A program made the position numbers and the translations under genes. A stretch of DNA of 64,000 bases from the NCBI RefSeq assembly GCF_030929555.1, contig NZ_JAVFVT010000008.1, positions 1 through 64,000 of the forward strand. Direction: 5' to 3'. Origin of the DNA: Paenibacillus sp. LHD-117. GTDB taxonomy: Bacteria > Bacillota > Bacilli > Paenibacillales > Paenibacillaceae. The notes beneath the pieces were generated by a model, which worked only from the letters and a program-made list of their open reading frames with translations, had not been told where the DNA came from and did no database searches. The stretch's first letter is position 1; each line of letters opens with the position of its first letter. Below, piece after piece: positions 51,675-58,971 of this stretch.

Positions 51675-52985
51675 ATGATGGATCGGAATGCAACAGGGAG
51701 CTGGACGCGTCACTCGGCGCTCGTATTGACGGTATGTCTTGTCTTGGCCGCGTTAGCCGGCTGTTCGGGACGGGAGACGCCCGAGACGAAGCAAAGCCCG
51801 AAGCAGCAGGATGCGATCCGTCTGGATTACTGGACGCCCTTCAGCGGCGGCGACAATCAGTTCATGACCGAGATGGTGGAGCGGTTCAACGCCGAGCAGG
51901 ACGAAATCGTGGTCGTGCAGACCAATTCCAGATTGGACGACTATTATTCTCGGCTCAGAACCGCGATCCTCGCGGGGAACGCGCCGGATATTGCCATTAT
52001 CCATACGACAAGCATGCCGCAATTCGTGCAGAACGGCTACATCGAGGACGTGACCGAAGCGGCCCAGGAGATCGGGATCGACTGGAGCCAGTTCACGCCC
52101 AACATTCGCGAAGCGACCGTCTACAACGGCCGCTCGTACGCGGTTCCGCTCGATACGCATGCGCTCGTCATGTACTATAACAAAACGTATTTGCGGGAAG
52201 CCGGCGTTCTCGACGAAGCGACCGGCAAGCCGGTTATCGCTCCCGGAGCGGACGGCTTCAAGGCGTTTCTCGGGAAGATCAGGGACGCCGTCCCCGCCGG
52301 CATCGCGCCGCTGTCGATGCCGAGCACGCGCATCGATTCGGTCTGGCTCTGGTGGAGCCTTTACAACCAAATGAAAGGCGGAGGCGCGTTCTTCGATGGC
52401 AGCGGCACCAAAGCCACTTTCGATAACCCGGAAGCGCTCGAGGCACTGTCTTTCGTCAACGATCTCTATGCGACCGGTCTTATTCCGCCGGACATCAACG
52501 ATTCGTTCAAGCTGTTCTACGACGGCAAGGCGGCGGTCCTGATGCTCGGCATGTGGGGCACCGGGGCGTTCGAGAATGCGCCGGATCTCGACTTCGGCGT
52601 CGTACCGATCCCCGTTCTCTACGATCATTCCGCGGCTTGGGGCGATTCGCATACGCTCGCGATCCCGACCAAACACGGCATGACGGAAGAGAAGCGCCGC
52701 GCCGCTTTGACCTTCTCTAAATGGATGGTCGAGCACGGCGAGTTATGGGCGCAGGCCGGGCATGTGCCAAGCATGACGAAGGTCGTGGAGAGCGAGGCGT
52801 TCAACAAGCTGGATTATCGCGGGGATTACGCCGCCGTAGCCAACTATGTCGCCTATTGGCCGCGGCATGCGAAACAATGGTCGCTGATCGAGGTGCTGAT
52901 CAAGGAATTCGAGAGAATGATTTACAAGGAGCAGACGCCGGAGCAGGCGCTGAAGAACGCAGCCGAGAAGGTCGATGCGGAATGA
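51675..52985 (+). CDS. Second sugar-binding lipoprotein, beside the sensor kinase
   Basis: This 436-aa lipoprotein (lipobox LAGC, Cys about residue 30) has the same fold and opening motif as the binding protein at 46702 (YWTPFSGGDNQFMTEMVERFN). The two are paralogues. It lies 25 nt before the YesM-type kinase gene and away from the permeases. It may therefore serve as a sensory binding protein for the kinase, or as an alternative binding protein for the importer. The start is uncertain: the frame is open to 51651, and the GGGGG run about 11 nt upstream points to ATG 51675. Confidence 0.85.
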   Translation: MMDRNATGSWTRHSALVLTVCLVLAALAGCSGRETPETKQSPKQQDAIRLDYWTPFSGGDNQFMTEMVERFNAEQDEIVVVQTNSRLDDYYSRLRTAILAGNAPDIAIIHTTSMPQFVQNGYIEDVTEAAQEIGIDWSQFTPNIREATVYNGRSYAVPLDTHALVMYYNKTYLREAGVLDEATGKPVIAPGADGFKAFLGKIRDAVPAGIAPLSMPSTRIDSVWLWWSLYNQMKGGGAFFDGSGTKATFDNPEALEALSFVNDLYATGLIPPDINDSFKLFYDGKAAVLMLGMWGTGAFENAPDLDFGVVPIPVLYDHSAAWGDSHTLAIPTKHGMTEEKRRAALTFSKWMVEHGELWAQAGHVPSMTKVVESEAFNKLDYRGDYAAVANYVAYWPRHAKQWSLIEVLIKEFERMIYKEQTPEQALKNAAEKVDAE

Positions 52986-53010
52986 GCGACGTAAGGAGCG
53001 AGGAACGGCC

Positions 53011-54798
53011 ATGGTCCGGAAGCTGATGCAGAGATTCAAAAACCAAGAGCTGGCGCGCAAGCTGATCTGGATCAATTGCCTGCTGGTGCTCGTACCGCTC
53101 GCCGCCATGGGCGTTTATACTTTCTCGAGCTTCGAGCGCGCGATGGAGAAAAACGTCGGCAACTATCAGCTCCAAACCGTGAAGCAGATGACGTTGAATA
53201 TCGATACGTACATGAACGAGCTGAACCGGCTCACGCTCACGCCGTATTCGTACAGGGACATCATGGACTTCATCGAATCCCGCCGCGAACCGGGAGAGCC
53301 GCTCGAGCTGAAGGAGATCGAAAGCTTGAACCAATTCGTCTCCTCCATCTTCATCAACGGGCGAATCGATATCATGGGTGTTTCGTTATACGGGGAGAAC
53401 GGGGCTTCTTACGTCGTACTTCCGGAAAGCCAATACGTCACGACCTACAAGTTGGACGAAAGCGCGGAATGGCTGAAGCAGGCGAAGGAACGCTTCGGGC
53501 AGCCGACCTTCATCACGACTCACGAGGTACAAGCGACTAGCGGCATGGCGTACCAGGTGTTCTCCATCGCGCGCGAGCTGAAGAGCTTCGACTCCGGCCA
53601 GACGCTCGGGTATATCGTGCTCGACATCGATCCTTCCTCCGTTCGCAAAATATTGCTGGAAGCCGATCCCGGACGCAAAGAGTCGATGTACATCGTCGAC
53701 GCGACGGGGAAGACGGTCATTACGAGGGACGGGACGCCGACGGTGCCCGACCAAGGGCCGCTTCAGGGAGAGGGCATGCTTCATGCGGAGGGCGGCAGCG
53801 ACGCGGACAATCGGCTCGTCGCTTACGTCACCTCGGACGTGACGGGTTGGACAACGATAAGCGCCGTGCCGGTCAAGGAGCTTATGAAGGACAGCGTCAT
53901 CGTCCGCAATTCGATTGCTCTCGCCGGTTTTGTCTGCATCGGCCTCGCCATCCTGATCTCCGTATTCCTCGCGTTCCGCATCACGATGCCGCTTCGCAAG
54001 CTGAGCCGGCTCATGCGGAAGGTGGAGCAGGGCGATCTGAATGTCGCCTTTCCCGTTACGTCGGCCGACGAGGTCGGGCGGCTGGGCAGCACGTTCAATA
54101 CGATGGTATCGAAGCTGAGCGAGCTCGGCTATTTGTTGTACGAGACCGAGATCCGGGAGAAGGACGCGCAGATTGCGGCGCTTCAGAGCAAGATCAATCC
54201 GCATTTCCTGTACAATACGCTCGGGTCGATCAGCATGTACGCCGAGCTTGCAGGCAACCGGGAAATCGTGACGATGGCGAACAACCTGGGCAAGCTGCTG
54301 CGCTACAGCCTGAGCAGCCGGAAGGAAACGGTGACGCTGCGGGACGAGCTTGTCCACGTCAACGGATACATGAGCATTCAGAAGATCCGCTACGAAGAGC
54401 GGATTCAATTCGTGACGGATATGGAAGAGAAGGCGCTTGGCTGCAAGGTGATTCCGCTCATGATCCAGCCGATCGTCGAGAACGCGATCAACCACGGCAT
54501 CGACAAAGGCGTCGGCGAGGGGCGAATCCGTATCGGAGCCTCCGAATCGGAAGGCGTGCTGACCGTCGTGGTTGAGGATGACGGCATCGGTCTGAATACG
54601 GTCGAGCTGGAGGAGCTTCGGGACCGGCTTCGACATTCCAAGGATCTCGGAGGCAAGACCGGCAATGGCCTTCTGAACGTGCATCGGCGCATCTGGCTTC
54701 ATTTCGGCGAGCCATACGGCTTGACGCTGGAGAGCATGCCTTACCAAGGGCTGAAAGTAGTGTTGACGCTGCCTGCCATGAAGGAATGGGAGCTATAG
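53011..54798 (+). CDS. YesM-type sensor histidine kinase
   Basis: This 595-aa kinase has a transmembrane segment at about 18-38, a Cache-like extracellular sensor (about 45-290), a second transmembrane segment (about 300-322), a HAMP domain, a His_kinase segment with His398 in NPHFLYNT, and a GHKL ATPase domain (NAINHG, GNGLLNVHRR). It should phosphorylate the YesN-type regulator 13 nt downstream. GAGG 7 nt upstream sets ATG 53011; the frame reaches 52975, overlapping the previous gene. Its place in the GH43 locus suggests a pentose-oligomer signal, perhaps presented by the binding protein encoded upstream. Confidence 0.92.
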   Translation: MVRKLMQRFKNQELARKLIWINCLLVLVPLAAMGVYTFSSFERAMEKNVGNYQLQTVKQMTLNIDTYMNELNRLTLTPYSYRDIMDFIESRREPGEPLELKEIESLNQFVSSIFINGRIDIMGVSLYGENGASYVVLPESQYVTTYKLDESAEWLKQAKERFGQPTFITTHEVQATSGMAYQVFSIARELKSFDSGQTLGYIVLDIDPSSVRKILLEADPGRKESMYIVDATGKTVITRDGTPTVPDQGPLQGEGMLHAEGGSDADNRLVAYVTSDVTGWTTISAVPVKELMKDSVIVRNSIALAGFVCIGLAILISVFLAFRITMPLRKLSRLMRKVEQGDLNVAFPVTSADEVGRLGSTFNTMVSKLSELGYLLYETEIREKDAQIAALQSKINPHFLYNTLGSISMYAELAGNREIVTMANNLGKLLRYSLSSRKETVTLRDELVHVNGYMSIQKIRYEERIQFVTDMEEKALGCKVIPLMIQPIVENAINHGIDKGVGEGRIRIGASESEGVLTVVVEDDGIGLNTVELEELRDRLRHSKDLGGKTGNGLLNVHRRIWLHFGEPYGLTLESMPYQGLKVVLTLPAMKEWEL

Positions 54799-54811
54799 AG
54801 GAGGGAGCCGT

Positions 54812-56416
54812 ATGCCGAGAATTGTGGTAGTTGACGATGAAGCGATCTTCCGAAGAGGACTTCGGGCCATGATCGAGTCTTTGGATCCGGAGTGGGAGGT
54901 CGTCGGTGACGCGCGCGACGGTTACGAGGCGCTGGAGCTGCTTCAGCGGATGCAGCCGGATGTCGTTCTAACCGATATTCGGATGCCGAAAATGGACGGG
55001 CTGCAGCTGCAGACGATCGCGCGCGAACGATTCCCGGAGCTGCTCTGCGTCGTCATTAGCGGTTATGAGGATTTCTCGTACGTGCAGCAATCGATGCGCA
55101 GCGGAGCCAAAGACTATATTATGAAGCCGGTCGAACGCGAGGATCTCGCTCGCGTGCTTGGCCGGCTGAAGGAGGAGCTGCGGGCCAAACGCTCCGCCGA
55201 TCCCGCCGAAGCGCCGAAGGATGACCGGCAGCTGCGCCAGCAAGCTTCGGATCATCTCGTGGCAGGCATTATGCGCGGCGGCGTCCAGCAGCAGGATTTG
55301 GATCTGCTCGGGCAGCTCGGCATCGAGCTGGACGATCCTTATTTCAATTGTCTCGTGATCAAGCTCGACAAGGAATCGGTGGAGCGCGAGCGATATCGGC
55401 AATCCGATCCGTCCTTGTTCCAGCTCTACATCCAGCAGTTCGTCCAGGAAATGCTCGATCACCGGATGCCGGGCTTCAGCTTCATCTTCTCCGAGACGGA
55501 GGTCGCGGCGCTGGTGAACCAGCCCGACATGAACATGACGCCCATGCTGGAGATGGCAGAATCGATCCGCAGGCAGATCAAGTCTTTGTCGAACCTGACG
55601 GTTACGATCGGCGTCGGACGTCCCGTCAAAGGGTTCGAATCGATGACGATCCCGTTCCGCGAAGCGGGAATCGCGCTGCTGTACCGGCTCGTCGTGGGCG
55701 GCGACAAGGTGATCGATTACCGGAATGCGGCGCAAAGCAATTTCTTCAAATCGGATATGAAGAAGTGGTCCTGGGAGGAATTGGAGAAGGCGATCAACGA
55801 GGGACGCAGGGACGAGGTTGAGCGGCTCGTGGAGATTTCCATCGCCGACCTGTGCGCCAAAGCCCAGACGCCGGAGCTGGTGCACCAGCAAATCTGCAAG
55901 CTGCTGATCCATTATTACGAGCTGTCCGAGGATCTCGGGATGACGAGAGAGTGGCTGGGCGACAAGGATATCCGGACGATGCTCGTTGAGATTTGTTCCA
56001 TCTCGTCCAGCAACGAACTGATCGAGGTATGCCGCTCGCTGCTCGGCAGCCTGACTTCCGGCATCGCCGCCGGGAACAAGCCGGCCGAACGGGATCCGAT
56101 CCAGATGGCGGAGCGGCATTTGGAGAAACATTACCATGAGCCGGTGACGCTGAAGGACATCGCGGACAAAGTGTTCCTGAACGCCGCGTATTTCAGCACG
56201 CTGTTCAAGCAGCGCACCGGGAAGACGTTCGTCGAGCGGCTGACGGAGATCCGCGTCGAGGAAGCGAAGCGGCGGCTCGCCTCCACCGACGAGAAGATCG
56301 TGGGCATCGCGGATACGACGGGCTTCACGAACATCCGTCACTTCAACCGCGTCTTCAAGAACGAAACCGGCGTCACGCCGAAGGAGTATCGCGAGGGCGT
56401 GAGGAGCCGCCGGTAG
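54812..56416 (+). CDS. YesN-type AraC-family response regulator
   Basis: This 534-aa regulator has an N-terminal receiver (Asp55 in VLTDIRMPK), a middle dimerisation/linker region (about 140-420) and a C-terminal AraC-type DNA-binding domain (about 435-530; NAAYFSTLFKQRTGKTF). It is paired with the YesM-type kinase upstream and should activate the binding-protein, permease and GH43 genes. AGGAGGGAG precedes ATG 54812. The last codons (GTG AGG AGC CGC CGG TAG) are followed by two near-copies of the same sequence in non-coding DNA. Confidence 0.93.
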   Translation: MPRIVVVDDEAIFRRGLRAMIESLDPEWEVVGDARDGYEALELLQRMQPDVVLTDIRMPKMDGLQLQTIARERFPELLCVVISGYEDFSYVQQSMRSGAKDYIMKPVEREDLARVLGRLKEELRAKRSADPAEAPKDDRQLRQQASDHLVAGIMRGGVQQQDLDLLGQLGIELDDPYFNCLVIKLDKESVERERYRQSDPSLFQLYIQQFVQEMLDHRMPGFSFIFSETEVAALVNQPDMNMTPMLEMAESIRRQIKSLSNLTVTIGVGRPVKGFESMTIPFREAGIALLYRLVVGGDKVIDYRNAAQSNFFKSDMKKWSWEELEKAINEGRRDEVERLVEISIADLCAKAQTPELVHQQICKLLIHYYELSEDLGMTREWLGDKDIRTMLVEICSISSSNELIEVCRSLLGSLTSGIAAGNKPAERDPIQMAERHLEKHYHEPVTLKDIADKVFLNAAYFSTLFKQRTGKTFVERLTEIRVEEAKRRLASTDEKIVGIADTTGFTNIRHFNRVFKNETGVTPKEYREGVRSRR

Positions 56417-56495
56417 GAGTGCGAGGTGATGGCGGTGGCGTAGGTATGTGAGGAGCCGGCGGTAGCGTGGTCATGTGAGGAGCCGGCGGTAGCGT
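56398..56495 (+). repeat. Triplicated end of the regulator gene
   Basis: GTGAGGAGCCGCCGGTAG at the stop of the regulator gene recurs twice downstream as GTGAGGAGCCGGCGGTAG, with flanking TATG/CATG and CGTGG. The two downstream units abut with a period of about 28 bp. This looks like recent tandem duplication of the gene end. Confidence 0.7.
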
Positions 56496-56525
56496 GGACG
56501 CGGCAGTGAAGATCGGCAAATCTAA

Positions 56526-56556
56526 GAGGGTCCCGGCGCAACCGCACCGGGGCCTT
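56526..56556 (+). terminator. Probable terminator after the regulator gene
   Basis: GGTCCCGG and CCGGGGCC form a stem (one G-T pair) over a loop of about 10 nt, followed by TTCTTCGATTATT. The T-tract is interrupted. Confidence 0.5.
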
Positions 56557-56623
56557 CTTCGATTATTACCTATTTCAGCGTAAATGCCCCGCAGTTGATA
56601 ACGCTAACGAACGTCATCACAGG

Positions 56624-56697
56624 AGGCCGAGAAAATCGGCTTACTGGCGTGCGAGGCGGGTGCGTCGATGCAATAGGCCGAGAAATTCGGCTTACTG
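56624..56697. repeat. Pair of GCCGA-TCGGC hairpin repeats
   Basis: AGGCCGAGAAAATCGGCTT at 56624 and AGGCCGAGAAATTCGGCTT at 56675 are nearly identical, 51 bp apart, each followed by ACTG. Each forms a GCCGA/TCGGC hairpin. They precede the TetR promoter and might be regulator sites, but they could equally be a local duplication. Confidence 0.5.
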
Positions 56698-56708
56698 CAC
56701 AACGGCAT

Positions 56709-56738
56709 TTGACAAACAAACCGTCCAGACGGTACACT
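56709..56738 (+). promoter_or_regulatory. TetR-SMR operon promoter with operator in the spacer
   Basis: TTGACA (56709-56714) and TACACT (56733-56738) are 18 bp apart. ACCGTC-2-GACGGT (56720-56733), a perfect inverted repeat, fills the spacer. A dimer of the TetR protein encoded just downstream is the natural ligand, giving autorepression and pump induction. Confidence 0.7.
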
Positions 56739-56760
56739 TAAGAAAAAGGAGATGAGTGGA

Positions 56761-57312
56761 ATGAGGTCTAATTCCAAACGCGCCCTTCTCTTGGATGCCG
56801 CCTCGCGGATCGTAAAGGAAGAAGGCGTCGGTAAGCTGACGCTCGAAGCGGTTGCCAAGGAGGCAGGCGTGAGCAAAGGCGGGTTGCTGCACCATTTTGC
56901 GAGCAAGGATGATCTGATCAAAGGCATGGTGGAGGAAGACACGGACCGTTTCGTCGCCGACGTGGAGAGCCGGGCGGAGAAGGATCCCGCTGCACGGGGA
57001 AGATGGAGCAGGGCGTATGTATCGTCTACCTTTGACGACGTGGGCGAAACGGACGGTTTCAAGATCGCGTTGATCACCGCCTTGTTCGCGAAGCCAGATC
57101 TGTTAGGCAAGCTGCAAGACCAATACAAGATTTGGCAGAACCAAATTCAGGAAGACGGCATCGATCCCGTCAACGCCACGATTGCCCGGCTGGCCGCCGA
57201 CGGGCTTTGGTTCGGGGAGCTGTTCGGCTTCGGGGAGCTCGATGCGGATTTGCGCGGCAAGGTTTACGCGCGGTTGTTGGAGCTGACGGATGCGAAGGAG
57301 GCGGACGCATGA
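56761..57312 (+). CDS. TetR family regulator of the SMR pump
   Basis: This 183-aa protein has a TetR-type helix-turn-helix at about 10-55 (LLDAASRIVKEEGVGKLTLEAVAKEAGVSKGGLLHHFASK) and a C-terminal domain of the type often seen upstream of small multidrug resistance genes. AAAGGAG is 9 nt from ATG 56761 and abuts ATG 56752, so the former is preferred. Its stop overlaps the first SMR gene (ATGA). It likely binds the inverted repeat in its own promoter and is released by cationic drugs or guanidinium-like ligands. Confidence 0.9.
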   Translation: MRSNSKRALLLDAASRIVKEEGVGKLTLEAVAKEAGVSKGGLLHHFASKDDLIKGMVEEDTDRFVADVESRAEKDPAARGRWSRAYVSSTFDDVGETDGFKIALITALFAKPDLLGKLQDQYKIWQNQIQEDGIDPVNATIARLAADGLWFGELFGFGELDADLRGKVYARLLELTDAKEADA

Positions 57313-57635
57313 ATCCGTATCTTTTATTGGCGGCGGCGATCGTCAGCGAAGTGTTCGGCAGTTCGATGCTGAAGCTGTCGGACGGCTTCAAGCGTTGGCA
57401 GCCCGCCATCGGCGTCATCGTCGGGATGGGGCTCGCCTTCTACTGCTTGTCCCACGCGCTGACATCCATTCCGCTCGGAACGGCGTACGCGATCTGGTCG
57501 GGTGTAGGCACTGCCTTGACCGCGATAATCGGCGTGGTCGCGTACAAGGAACCATTTGATTGGAAAAAAGGGCTCGGTCTGCTCCTGATCATCGGGGGCG
57601 TCGTCATGATGCGGCTGACCGGGGGAGGTCACTAA
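57309..57635 (+). CDS. Small multidrug resistance protein, first subunit
   Basis: This 108-aa protein has four transmembrane helices of the SMR family. The functional Glu in helix 1 (AAIVSEVFGSSMLK, about residue 14) and the GTAYAIWSGVGTA signature in helix 3 are present. It starts inside the stop of the TetR gene and is followed at once by a second SMR gene, so the two probably form a heterodimeric proton-coupled exporter like EbrAB or YkkCD. Substrates could be quaternary amines or guanidinium. Confidence 0.92.
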   Translation: MNPYLLLAAAIVSEVFGSSMLKLSDGFKRWQPAIGVIVGMGLAFYCLSHALTSIPLGTAYAIWSGVGTALTAIIGVVAYKEPFDWKKGLGLLLIIGGVVMMRLTGGGH

Positions 57636-57661
57636 TGCGCCGAGGAGCGGAGGATCTAAGG

Positions 57662-58015
57662 ATGAAAGGTTATCTATGGCTTGCGCTAGCTATCGTCTCC
57701 GAAATATTCGGCACTTCCATGCTGAAGCTGTCGGAAGGATTCAGCGAATCGCTTCCTTCCGTCGGCGTGATGGCCGGCTTCGGTCTGGCGTTCTATAGCC
57801 TGTCCCTCAGCATACGGACCGTCCCGTTAAGCCTGGCATACGCCATCTGGTCGGGCGTCGGCACGGCGCTGACCGCCCTCATCGGCGTATGGCTTTGGGG
57901 CGACGCGTGGAGCATCTATACGATCGGCGGCATTTTGCTTATTATCGGCGGTGTTGTTCTGCTTAACTCCCCGAAGAAGCAAGGAGAAACGGGAAAAACA
58001 GCGGAGGCGGGTTGA
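57662..58015 (+). CDS. Small multidrug resistance protein, second subunit
   Basis: This 117-aa SMR protein has four helices with the conserved Glu (ALAIVSEIFGTSMLK, about residue 14), the LAYAIWSGVGTA motif and a basic C-terminal tail of about 15 residues. It resembles the first subunit but differs in the loops, as expected of an antiparallel heterodimer pair. Two starts are plausible: ATG 57662, with CGGAGG 8 nt upstream and where homology begins, and ATG 57635, overlapping the preceding stop with GGGGGAGG 6 nt upstream. Confidence 0.9.
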   Translation: MKGYLWLALAIVSEIFGTSMLKLSEGFSESLPSVGVMAGFGLAFYSLSLSIRTVPLSLAYAIWSGVGTALTALIGVWLWGDAWSIYTIGGILLIIGGVVLLNSPKKQGETGKTAEAG

Positions 58016-58079
58016 CCTTCGCAGATGAACCTGGAATTACCGGGATAGGCACAAGAAGTCAGAGTCACCTTGGTTGAAA

Positions 58080-58109
58080 TTGACAATTTATAAAATCCCA
58101 ATCTATAAT
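58080..58109 (+). promoter_or_regulatory. Consensus promoter of the Uma2 gene
   Basis: TTGACA (58080-58085) and TATAAT (58104-58109) are both perfect matches to the vegetative consensus, separated by 18 bp. It is the best promoter in this window. The resulting mRNA would have a leader of about 100 nt. Confidence 0.8.
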
Positions 58110-58131
58110 AATAAGAACGTTTATTCGGGGA

Positions 58132-58186
58132 AGCACCTCTTAAGAAGCCGTACACCTACGTGTCGCTTTGCGGGGGTGCTATTTTT
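58132..58186 (+). promoter_or_regulatory. Leader hairpin with terminator-like tail
   Basis: In the 5' leader of the Uma2 gene AGCACC pairs with GGTGCT across a 37-nt interval that holds an ACAC/GTGT stem, followed by ATTTTTAT. It looks like an attenuator or a short terminated RNA. I do not recognise a known riboswitch class. Confidence 0.4.
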
Positions 58187-58216
58187 ATAGCGGCAGGAAT
58201 AATAGGAGGAATGGAT

Positions 58217-58807
58217 GTGGACAAGAAGAACAAAAACAAGCATACAGAACAAATCAAGGAGCAGCAAGTTACCTATGAAATGTATGCCGAGATGCCTGAA
58301 GATGGACAGCGTTATGAAATTATCGATGGCGTATTGGAGCTGATGACCCCGGGACCTTCTAGAACTCATCAAGAAGTAAACAGAGAGTTAGAGTTTGTTT
58401 TTATGCAAAGTTGCAGAAGCGAGTTTCTGATTTTCTTTGCGCCGTTTGATGTGATTCTAAGCGAAACGAATGTCGTGCAGCCCGATCTCCTTATGATCCA
58501 TCGCAGTCGCAAACATATCGTCACTGAACGAGGCGTAGAAGGAGCGCCGGATTTGGTCGTCGAGATTCTTTCTCCGGGTTCGCGGAGGAGAGATCGAATT
58601 ATCAAGTCGGGCGTATACGAGGAACACGGCGTTCCCGAGTACTGGGTCGTGGATGCGCAAGCCCGCACGTTGGAGCAGTATCGGCTTGCGGGTGATTCGC
58701 GTTATGCGTTGATCAATCTGTTCGAAGACGAGGATCGAGTAACCTCCGATAAGCTGTCTTGCGTTTCTTTTGTTCTTGGCGATATTTTCAAAGAAATTCA
58801 TGGTTAA
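58217..58807 (+). CDS. Uma2 family (DUF820) putative endonuclease
   Basis: This 196-aa protein belongs to the Uma2/DUF820 family, a restriction-endonuclease-like fold of unknown role, abundant in cyanobacteria and some Firmicutes. The core is visible: VVQPDLLMI, then APDLVVEILSPGSRRRDRIIKSGVYEEHGVPEYWVVD, with Asp, Glu and a Lys in the PD-(D/E)xK pattern. AGGAGG at 58204-58209 is 7 nt from GTG 58217 and only 1 nt from ATG 58211. It has its own strong promoter and structured leader. It may be domesticated or part of a defence or mobile-element function. Confidence 0.85.
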   Translation: MDKKNKNKHTEQIKEQQVTYEMYAEMPEDGQRYEIIDGVLELMTPGPSRTHQEVNRELEFVFMQSCRSEFLIFFAPFDVILSETNVVQPDLLMIHRSRKHIVTERGVEGAPDLVVEILSPGSRRRDRIIKSGVYEEHGVPEYWVVDAQARTLEQYRLAGDSRYALINLFEDEDRVTSDKLSCVSFVLGDIFKEIHG

Positions 58808-58960
58808 CTTCAAAAGACAGCATACGTTCGTTGCAATTATTTTTTTGGTGGTTGTCGATTTTGTCGTTAGCCGTTCGTCATATAGATAGATGCGCAAGAA
58901 AGCAATCGGTTCGAAAGCGGGGTGGCGCATCGCAACTCGATACCTTTAGGAGGAACTGCC
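58808..58960. other. Intergenic DNA before the interrupted yciI gene
   Basis: A T-rich tract lies near 58840. An AGGAGG at 58949-58954 is the original ribosome binding site of the yciI gene that the mobile element now interrupts. Otherwise I see no gene here. Confidence 0.6.
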
Positions 58961-58971
58961 ATGAGATTTAT

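Noticed and set aside
54968..56341. Minus-strand open frame (457 aa) opposite the YesN-type regulator
   Set aside because: Shadow of a gene with intact receiver and AraC domains.
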